NCBI GenBank assembly: GCA_022495005.1
Contig: JAGYXB010000275.1
Coordinates: 124,001 to 188,000, forward strand
DNA length: 64,000 bases
DNA from: Rhyacophila brunnea
Taxonomy: Eukaryota; Arthropoda; Insecta; Trichoptera; Rhyacophilidae
Reading direction: 5' to 3'
The first letter of the stretch is position 1; each line of letters begins with the position of its first letter. Positions 56,049 to 64,000 of this stretch are shown here, one piece after another. The notes under the pieces are model-generated. The model did not search any database and had not been told where the DNA came from. It saw only the letters and a list, made by a program, of their open reading frames with translations. The translations under genes were made by a program, and so were the position numbers.

Positions 56049-57023
56049 GGGCGGACGTGCTCAGCGTGGGTCAAAATGGAGCTTTTATTCTATTTTCAAA
56101 GCATGATCCTGGACATTCCTTAAACGTTGTAGATAATCTATTTATATAATTTTGAAGCCTTGTTATCCTTTATCTTATATATATTTATTTTAAACATTTG
56201 ATGACTGCATAAAGTATTTTTATTACATAAAATAGTATTCTTTTAAACCTCTCGCTCTAATGTTTTAGAATATAGTCATATTTCAATACATAAATGTGCA
56301 GTGGTGTTAAGATTTTTTACATTTATTAATTTTTAAACGCATTTATAAAACCATCAGTATAATTTATGTCGACATTATTATAGTGAAATATTTACGATAA
56401 AAAATTATATTGATAATCTCTGTGATCCCAAATTTGACAAGAATTAGGCATTTTATTATTAAAAAAATGGGCAAGATTAACACATTTGAAGATAATTCTA
56501 AAGATACTAATTATAAGCTATGCCTCCGACCATTCAAATGTGATAAATATCCTACGAATAATCGATCTAACCGAAAAAAAATCTTTTTTTTTAAACGGTA
56601 CATGTTCAAACACGCGCGTTAACATGATCTTACTCCCTACTTCAGTTTTAGTTTGCCAATTTATGGCTACGGCCGTATGTTGTAGCTTAACTACTGGGGA
56701 ATGCCAAAAGAAATGGCGTATTTCAAAAAAAACACTACCTTATTCTTAGGTCAATAATTACTATAAAGCAATCATTATTCGTAGGATGTTTATCACACTT
56801 GAATGGTCAAAGACCTTAAGGTGGTCAAAGACCTAAGAATGGTCAAAGATCTAAGACTTATAATTAGTATCTTTTGAATTATCTTCTTGTCTAAAATTTT
56901 CTTAATTCTTAATTATCTTAAAATTATATAAATATTTTATCTACAACGTTAAGGAATGTCCAGGATCATGCTTTGAAAATAGAATAAAAGCTCCAATTTG
57001 ACCTACGCTGAGCATGTCCCCCC
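56049..57023. mobile_element. Foldback element with TTAA TSD (975 bp)
   Basis: TTAA flanks both sides (56045-56048 and 57024-57027). The termini are GGGCGGACGTGCTCAGCG and, reverse-complemented, GGGGGGACATGCTCAGCG. The terminal arms are inverted copies over >100 bases with only about six differences near the ends. The right arm continues uninterrupted to about 56785, whereas its left counterpart is split: 56049-56165 and 56484-56560. A ~320-bp AT-rich segment thus sits inside the left arm. TTAA targets with GG-starting ends suggest Kolobok-like and not piggyBac (CCC start). No transposase was recognised; the ORFs at 56410-56749 are low-complexity. Confidence 0.85.
56803..56860 (+). repeat. 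18-bp tandem triplet inside the foldback arm
   Basis: GAATGGTCAAAGACCTTAAG, GTGGTCAAAGACCTAAGA and ATGGTCAAAGATCTAAGAC follow one another. The left arm has a single corresponding copy near 56522-56537, so the expansion happened in the right arm only (or contracted in the left). Confidence 0.75.
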
Positions 57024-57027
57024 TTAA

Positions 57028-57505
57028 CTACTTCGTAAAATGAAATAATCGCAATAAAACTGCATTCGCCATAATTTTATATTCATACATAGTTTTTCTA
57101 AATAAACGAATAGCAAACAAAAGAGTGTTAGGAATTAATTGATTGTCGTACTACTATGTCGATGGTCGCAACTGAAAAAGCAGTGTTTTTAGGACAGAAT
57201 TTGCGCTTATACTAAGCGGTGTAACAAAAATAGGGATTAGAAAATAATCAAATCTCCGTCCAAAGTGACTCGCACTCGATGATAAACAAAACTTTAATAA
57301 CACCGCTTGGCAGGCTTAGCTGGAAAATAAATTTCCACAAAATGGGTTTATTTAGCAACAACCTACAGCACTAATTTACTTATAACCCAGAAAGAAAATT
57401 AATATGTAATGTGTAGTAGATTTATTTGTTTTATTCGAGCATTTAATAATGTACATACGCAACTAATAAGAGAAGAAGTGCTGAGAGTAGCGTGTCGTAA
57501 CTTTA
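57028..57505. other. No recognised gene
   Basis: A loose inverted pair AAGCGGTGT/AACACCGCTT lies near 57216 and 57299. Otherwise nothing recognised. Confidence 0.35.
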
Positions 57506-57675
57506 ACCCGGCTAGACGGCAACGACTTGCCTGCGCGGTATAGTTTGTGCAAACTACTTTTACAGCGCTTTTCGGTTTGCGCGAGCTACAGTTTTCCCGT
57601 CCATACACACGAGCTACCCGCTACAAACCGGTTTGCGCAGGTAAGATTGTGGTAAGTATGAGCGTCTAGCCGGCG
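57506..57675. mobile_element. GC-rich MITE (170 bp)
   Basis: CTTTA (57501-57505 and 57676-57680) flanks ends ACCCGGCTAGACG and, reverse-complemented, CGCCGGCTAGACG (10-bp core CCGGCTAGAC). GC content is far above the surroundings, and CGAGCTAC and TTTGCGC motifs recur inside. The 5-bp TSD is only a suggestion. Superfamily unknown. Confidence 0.6.
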
Positions 57676-57680
57676 CTTTA

Positions 57681-58579
57681 GGGATGCTCTTGAAAAATTC
57701 ATTTTACTTGCTACTTAGCATAAAAAATATGATGTGTGGTATTGTAGAATAGTAGCTATATGGAGATGCTATAAATTATCATGAAGGTACCTACATAAGA
57801 TAATTTGAGACATACACAATATTATTACATAATACATAGGAGGCACTTTATCCATTATTTCTAACTATGCTTCTCAACAGCATATATGGACTTAGCATAT
57901 ATGGACTACACGCCACTGGCATATACTTTAAAAAGACGTCGAAATGTAGCGTCGTAGAAGATAAAACGGGGATCAGCACTGAAAAGAGGGTCACTGTCTT
58001 AACAGATACTGGTTAAAAAAGCGTTCAAGAATGTGTGTTATAATTAACATTAATTGTAATTTTACCGTACCAATAGTTATGGTCAATATAGCTCATATTG
58101 GTGATAATGGTATTTATTTTTACATCCGTTTTGGTCAATAAAATGTAATAGCTTTTTAAATGTCTGTAGGTGAAAAACTGTAAAAGCTTTTTTAATAAGT
58201 CGGGAGCTTTTTTTAGACAAATTTCATTGTACGTGAAAACGCTTTGTCGGTGAATTTGTTTATCAATAAAATCAAAATTGTTTAATAGTATTAACTGACA
58301 TAGTTTTAGTGTTTGTGAATAATACTGCATGCCATATTCTCGCGGTGCACCCTGTGTGCTTAATTACTGATCCTCAGTGTTGGAGAGATCTTCAATGTCG
58401 TTCGAGAGTCAGTGCGGCAGTGAAATAACCCGACTACTGGGAGAACCAAGTTCTACGGGTGGATACGTGACTCCAGGAGTTAATCTTTGACGACTAAATA
58501 CTTAACTCGTCAGTATTATACTTAGACACAGAGAAGGACTTCATTAATGGCTCAATTATAGTCTTTTGTCACAATACCA
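57681..58579. other. No recognised gene
   Basis: A short direct duplication GCATATATGGACT occurs twice near 57881-57907. A 101-codon minus ORF (58025-58330) is unrecognised and at a length plausible by chance. Confidence 0.35.
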
Positions 58580-59580
58580 GGCATGTTCAATAGCTTGTGA
58601 TCTACTATCCGGTATCAATACTGGCAGTGATCTACCACACTCTGTCAGTATCATTCTTTAACATGAACAAACGCGAATGAAGACACTGAGGCGTTAAAAA
58701 TTTTAAAACACGTCTTTTTTACCATTACAAAGAAATACTCAAATTTCCATTCGTCCGAAATAAATGGTAAGTTTTGGTGTTGTTTTGGATACTTTTCGTC
58801 AAACTGTTCACCCAATATCCAAAGAGCCTTTTGCGCAGCGACAGGGAGAAACTACACATTAGTTTAAAGCGCCGGGATTTATATCGTTTGTTTCTCTCAC
58901 TCCAGCGATGGGCTTTGAGTGATTCAATACGAAGTACTACTACGAGGTCATACAGGCATTTTCGTGGTTAATTTAATAACGACTTTCACGTAAGCTGGTT
59001 AAAAAAAATTAAAATGTGAATAGTTTTTACTTCCCCTAAAAATCCCATTGAATTCAAAGTATATTATTACAACTGAATGTAGATGGTTTTTACGGATCTA
59101 GGACGATTTGGCGCCGGGACAAATGGACGCCACGCAATTCGAAAATAAATAGACGTTATGTACTTATGGGTACGTTTAAAAAATATATTTAATATTATTA
59201 TTTATATTTAAATTATTATATTATTATTTAATAGTTAGTAAGAATTTAAATATGCACACGTAAATAATGATTTTATCGTACAATCCCGTGTGTTCCAATG
59301 AAAAAAGAGTTTTGTTTATTTTATATAAAGCCTTAGGCATGGTAATTCTCAATCCGCAATAAAAATAATATTATGTTAATAGTAAAATGAATTAAAACTA
59401 CTAAGTAGTAGATAGAAACTGATTCCTCGTCTACGTTCTGTAAACGTGTCTACGACAGTACGGCGTCCAATTGTCCTGGCGTCCAGTTGTCCTGTTCCCG
59501 TTTTTACGATGTCACCACACAATTACTAAGTGCTTATTGTGTGATCGATCAAAACCCATCCACGGATCGATGCGTTGGAA
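58580..59580 (+). repeat. Dispersed repeat E, copy interrupted by MITE
   Basis: Aligned to 49340-50480: TATCAATACTGGCAGTGATC, TTAGTTTAAA...GGATTTA, TCTCACTCC, GACTTTCACGTAAGCTGG and, after the inserted MITE family H copy 2, TGTGATCGATCAAAACCCAT and GATCGATGCGT. Confidence 0.6.
59094..59499 (-). mobile_element. MITE family H, copy 2 (406 bp)
   Basis: Flanked by identical octamers GTTTTTAC (59086-59093 and 59500-59507). It begins GGATCTAGGACGATTTGGCG and ends CCAGTTGTCCTGTTCCC, so it is inverted relative to copies 1 and 3. Internal landmarks GTAGTAGATAGAAACTGAT and TATGCACACGTAAATAATGA match the complement of copy 1. It is inserted within repeat E. Confidence 0.9.
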
Positions 59581-60191
59581 ATTCCCGTACTACACTATAT
59601 TTCCCCAAAAACCACTGAATTTATTATGTAATTCCAGTACCTAATCACTATCCTCAACAAAGATAATTAATAAAACACTTTATTTAACGTCACGTGCCAG
59701 TAGTCATTTTTGCAGTCGAGATGATTAGTGAAAAATGGTCGATCTAGTATACGTATTACCATTATTTATGCCGTATTCCAATAGCAGTTTATATTTGTTG
59801 GATAAATTATATATTATTCTAATACAACAATCCAACTCGATAGGGAAACTTCGAGTCAACTTCAACAGAACACAGTAAATATTACGGGACCACAATCGCA
59901 ACTAAAACAATTAATTTTAGTTTGCATTTATTATTGTCTCTATGAACAACTTCTGCAACATGCGACCAAACTGAATGACGAAACCGAACACATAGGTAGC
60001 TAGCAAAATTAATGGAAACGTCAGTTTTCTGGCATTATAAATTTATATTAAAATGAACGTTCAAGTCATCCAGCCTAATAAACTTGCATATTTCAAATAC
60101 AACAATGCATATTTTGATTACCCAAGATAATTCTTTAAACTAAGCTATTTCTCAACTTTTGACTTTTAACATTCGACAAAAATAAAATTAA
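59581..60191. other. No recognised gene
   Basis: AT-rich sequence. Nothing recognised. Confidence 0.4.
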
Positions 60192-60660
60192 GCATTATTA
60201 TATAGAATCGACGCTTGCATTCTGACAGTGCTGCTTTACGGTAGCGAATCATGGCACCTTACGAAGGCTCAGAGCAACCGTATACTGAGCTTCGAAAACA
60301 GATGTTTGCGACGAATACTGGGTGTGCGGTGGTATGACTTTAGGAGCAACGAGGAGATAAGAGAACGCACCAAGCAGCCTCTCATCACGCTGAAAGTGAA
60401 GAGACGACGTTGGACCTGGCTCGGCCACGTGCTGCGGATGCCAGAAGAGAACTTTAACCTGGCTTGCCTGTTCTTCAAGCCGACCGGATTCCGGCGACCT
60501 GGAAGGCCGCTAAATACAATCTACAGAGTGTATACGGCGGAGCTACGGGATGCTGGTTTGACCTGGAATGAAGCAAGAAGACTGGCGAGCGACAGGGATT
60601 CTTGGAGGCGCCGCGTGGTGTCCATATGCTCCAGCTAAGGGGTGGATATGGCCAAAGAAG
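60192..60660 (+). mobile_element. LINE ORF2 C-terminus, well preserved
   Basis: A single frame is open for ~148 codons from 60192 to the TAA at 60636-60638. Landmarks: RIDACILTVLLYGSESWHLT, ENRCLRRILGVRWYDFRSNE, RRRWTWLGHVLRMPEE, FRRPGRPLNTIYRVYTAELR, then GLTWNEARRLASDRDSWRRR and VVSICSS. This is the end of an endonuclease/reverse-transcriptase LINE protein; the RT core itself is upstream and missing. GC is above background and there is no frameshift, so the insertion looks comparatively recent. The 3' flank has (GAA)n. A relative lies at 17230-17400. Confidence 0.9.
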
Positions 60661-60779
60661 AAGAAGGAAGATATGGAATCCAGAGATGCTTTATCAATTT
60701 TATCACACTATGCATCGACATATCACGTGACATGTCAAAAATAATAGGAATTACACCCGTTAGAAAAACGGCTCCATGC

Positions 60780-61080
60780 TACATAATATTATTATGGTCG
60801 GTACTCGTGTATCAGTGTGAAACTTGAACCCTCATGGTACAGATCAAGAAAAATAGAGATTCTTAAGATTTAGTGCTGCAAGAGAATTTTGTGAATATCT
60901 TCGATTGACAGAATGACCAAGCAAACTGTTCTACATAAAATAAATACTGAAATAAGATAGCTACAAAATGAAAAGTGTCCTTCTTCAGACACTTCATGCG
61001 CAGCCCGATGTGCCCTTCAATGCGAATATTAGACGGCAACGTACAGGGAAGAAGTATCTGTACTTGGTGCATATCATAAG
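60780..61080 (+). mobile_element. LINE remnant, heavily decayed
   Basis: Pieces in different frames: LLWSVLVYQCET, TLMVQIKKNRDS, RMTKQTVLHKI and SFFRHFMRS...RILDGNVQGR. They follow the LINE order CETWTL....K, then (F)GH..R....RIL.G.V.GR. It lies directly behind the well-preserved copy but belongs to a different subfamily. Confidence 0.5.
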
Positions 61081-62682
61081 ACACTAATGAGAAATAGTTT
61101 TGCTAAGAAGCTATTCAACACGACATACAACAGATGGTTCCAAAAAACACTGACAACATAAACCATCTCAGAAACTGCATATAAAACTGATTAAATATTA
61201 TTATCGTAGCTTCATTGCAGAGTTTGAATTATATCAAACTTTATGAATATTACCTATACATCGTATTTTGTCTGTCCTTTTTTCGGCAGTTTCCCGTTTC
61301 ATTTGACAGGGGCTGATTTTCAAAAATAACATTTTAAAATAAAGTCACTATTGTAACGACCATTGAATGAATGACACTGACAGTACGAATATTCATGTTA
61401 CGTTAACGTTACATTTTTTTCAAAGTATAGTGTTTGACTGTATATAGACAAAATTATCCATTTTATGACCAGAAACAGTGTGTAATGTAAATTTAAAGAC
61501 AATCCGTATTAGAAGTGTCAGAGTCTCCATACTCAGAAAGCTACAACGACAGCATAAACAAAACATAGTCATAAAATCTGTCTCTTGGGATATATTCTAT
61601 CCCTTTAATCAAAATTCTATTTTTCGCGTGTAAGAAACCACTAAAAAACCTTGTTTTAAGATAACAACGTTTGAAATGTTTGAGGAAAGTATGACGTGTT
61701 TTTTAGTCTAAAATAATTTAGCAATGCACAATAAAATATCAAAAATTTAACTAAGAATCAAAAAAGACATTCCCGTATATAATTGAATCACAGAAAGAAT
61801 TAAGGTTCAAATATATTATGATTCACGTCGCGTACTGTCACGTGATGTCACAGTAAGCTTCCGCTACGGGGGAAAAACGTGTGTAATGTTGTTTTTCTTG
61901 GTGTTTAAAATGTCATCAGACTGATGCTCCCATCCCGTAGCACATTTTGAACGTTTAAAAGAAACATTGTCAGTTAGCAAAATTTGCCGAAATCACCAGA
62001 ACAATAATGAGGCCACCTCAGGCGTACCGCACTGCATCGACACCCGCATGACCCAATGAACTTTTTTATAATTTTCTATATGCCTACACATTTTTGACTC
62101 ATGTCAAAATCGCCTGTTTTTTTGTTTTTAGCGGTTGGCACTATGTATTTTCTATAAGAATGTTGTATATTATAATATATGGTCTGCAGGTTGGTATCTG
62201 TTCAAAATCTTACCTTTGGATGCATTATCGCAAATAAATTTAAAGTACGCACACGTATAAACTGTTTAAATAATTATAATTAACATGAATAATAAATAAT
62301 AATTCAAAATACTAATACATTAGAGTTGGTACTCTACATCATTGAATTTACAGAGATGGCGATCGTTCAAAATATTCTACAGAATGACGAAACCATAGAC
62401 TAAATTTGTCGCCGTGACAGCATGACAGTATGCAACGTGCATCATAATGTATTCGACGCTTTATTCGATTTTATGACTTATTGAAGAAAACACAATTCTA
62501 AGTAGAATGACATTATTAACTTAAACACATGAAATTTGGGTTGTTCCTTATAAAACTAGGTTAGGTATTAGTGTGATTATCGCGTACCTTGATTTCCAAT
62601 ATACATTCATATAGTCTGCTCTCAATTTTATTTTAAATTGTGACCCTACCACGATGACATTACAAAAGCATAATAAGACATC
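61081..62682. other. No recognised gene
   Basis: AT-rich sequence with a GC-richer patch 61860-62050 of unknown nature. Confidence 0.4.
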
Positions 62683-62800
62683 TTTGAGAATGTCCTCCAA
62701 TTTAAAGGTGCCCTGGCGGTGGGTAAGACGGAAGAGCTTGGCTTTAACAGAATTGCAGTGAGGACCTGATCGGCGGATCCCCTTCTAGAAACCTCGGTAA
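62683..62800 (+). mobile_element. LINE family L1 3' end, short copy
   Basis: GGTGCCCTGGCGGTGGGTAA, GACGGAAGAGCTTGG, GTGAGGACCTGATCGGCGGA and CCTCGGTAAAATCATAAAAA match the 3' 100-150 bases of 45583-46110 with two internal deletions. Confidence 0.75.
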
Positions 62801-63766
62801 AATCATAAAAAAACGCGTGTATGTATTTTTAATGTTTATTCATCAGAAAACTAATATATTCACAATATTTTGGAGTCATTAGTTTATAATAATATGTTTT
62901 ATTTCACATAGGCTGCCATACTGAAGAATAACTTTTCTTAAATTAATATTTATTATTTGTATAAATAAATTTATATTTAGATACAAAGCATTCTTCAAAT
63001 TGTAAATCAAATTAGAGATCTGTAATGTCTCTATTATTGATATAAACACTTCCGTTTGTGAGTATTTATTAAATACAGTAGGTTGTTTTTAACTGTCATC
63101 TTCAAGCGTAACCGACAACGACACCAAGCACCGCTTTATAAACATTAACATTACCTCTATAAACATGTCATCAAAATACCTTATAAAGCTTCATATTATA
63201 ATAGTTTACCTACAATGTTCCAACTACGGTATAAACAGGCCAAGCTGAGGTAAGTACACAAACACGCACAAAAAGACTAGCGAAATACGTTGCTCGTTAA
63301 CCCTTAGACATGCGCTTTTATGTGTAAAACTAGCGTATGTGTAGACACGTCCTTATACGTCATAAGGTACAATATATAACGTTCTTTTTTAGGTTTCCGT
63401 AGGTATTTCATATGAGTTTACCGAAACACGTTCGACCAGCGCAGATGCTTGTTTTTGATAGTGGCGGAAGGGTTTTTAGACAAGTTAATAAATCAATGGA
63501 AAACTTTATGTGAGCATGACAAAGCACGCGAGAAATAATACACGTTAATATATACTAAGGTTATGTTCCATATGGTAAATATGTTGAAGCTTTATTCATA
63601 AAATAATTTCTACTGCACTACCTCAGGTTAAAAATAATATTTGCCTGTTGATTATGATCAGAACATTAAGAATAGCAGCTTACGACGCCATCTTTATGCA
63701 ACGTTCATTTACAACTGATTAAAACCACATGAGTCCGTTAATCGATCACGCATAATATTCAATGAT
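62801..63766. other. No recognised gene
   Basis: AT-rich sequence. Nothing recognised. Confidence 0.4.
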
Positions 63767-63991
63767 TGACTCATGGCGTCATTGTTAAAGTTACGTTTTC
63801 ATTTTACGCGAGTCAGATACTGCCTGGAAAATAGTCACCAGCTTTTATGCGAATGTAACATACAGTTTTATGGCGTCATATGCAAGCTTCCATGACTCAT
63901 GAACGATGAAGATTAAAAATAGGCTCTCGTGTGAAAATGCTATTGCGCAATACGTTCAGGTTTCCAACTGACTCAAATATCCCATGACTCA
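63767..63991. promoter_or_regulatory. Cluster of TGACTCA (AP-1-type) motifs
   Basis: Perfect TGACTCA occurs at 63767, 63893, 63969 and 63985. ATGGCGTCAT occurs near 63774 and 63870, one base from a CRE/ATF core. bZIP dimers (Jun/Fos, CNC/Maf, ATF) bind such sites. Four heptamers in 225 bp are far more than expected from composition, but they could also be part of a local duplication. The cluster may continue beyond the window. Confidence 0.35.
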
Positions 63992-64000
63992 AATGAACTA

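Noticed and set aside
58025..58330. 101-codon minus ORF as a gene
   Set aside because: AT-driven composition, no family similarity, no supporting context.
1..64000. CRISPR arrays, operons, bacterial promoters or terminators
   Set aside because: Direct repeats here lack the regular short spacer pattern, and all protein evidence is eukaryotic transposon.

Overview
This window looks like a gene-poor stretch of an AT-rich animal genome, most likely an insect (possibly hemipteran). The reasons are low GC, abundant TA/TAGGTACC-type low-complexity DNA, no operon-like packing, and a dense record of eukaryotic transposons: hAT, pogo/Tigger, piggyBac-, PIF/Harbinger- and Kolobok-like DNA elements, tRNA-derived SINEs, and 5'-truncated non-LTR (LINE) retrotransposons. 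No sequence similarity search was possible, so species and family names are judgements from motifs, terminal inverted repeats (TIRs) and target-site duplications (TSDs) that can be read directly. I find no convincing intact host gene in 64 kb.

Layout. 1-3 kb: two degenerate tandem arrays and a 385-bp MITE. 3-9 kb: mostly featureless AT-rich DNA. 9-14 kb: a pogo-like MITE, SINE-B pieces, a LINE tail and copy 1 of a 0.5-kb dispersed unit holding a short ORF (sister copy at 40.5 kb). 15.3-17 kb: two hAT elements side by side sharing one 8-bp target, the first with a ZBED5/GTF2IRD2-type transposase relic. 17-30 kb: copy 1 of an 8-bp-TSD MITE family (copies at 36 and 59 kb), two oppositely oriented copies of a second hAT family (22.5-23.3 and 25.2-25.7 kb), LINE tails and a piggyBac-like MITE. 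30-31 kb: a Harbinger-like unit with a MADF-domain relic. 31-45 kb: AT-rich DNA, SINE-A/SINE-C copies, LINE fragments and PIF- and Tigger-like MITEs. 45-50 kb: one of the two best-preserved LINE tails, a palindromic MITE, a short coding-like block at 48.0-48.5 kb and a hammerhead-ribozyme-like motif at 48.93 kb. 51-61 kb: SINEs, a 975-bp foldback element with TTAA TSDs, and a well-preserved LINE 3' end at 60.2 kb. The window ends in a cluster of TGACTCA (AP-1-type) motifs.

The genes do not form a pathway. What the window records is transposition history. LINE relics are all C-terminal, as expected from 5' truncation. SINEs carry polymerase-III B-box-like heads. Many DNA elements can be delimited to the base because TIRs and TSDs survive. 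The most interesting items are the tandem hAT insertions sharing one target octamer, the three-copy 8-bp-TSD MITE family, the foldback element with one interrupted arm, the hammerhead-like motif, the SINE-A family with an internal tRNA-like domain, and the duplicated promoter-plus-short-ORF unit.
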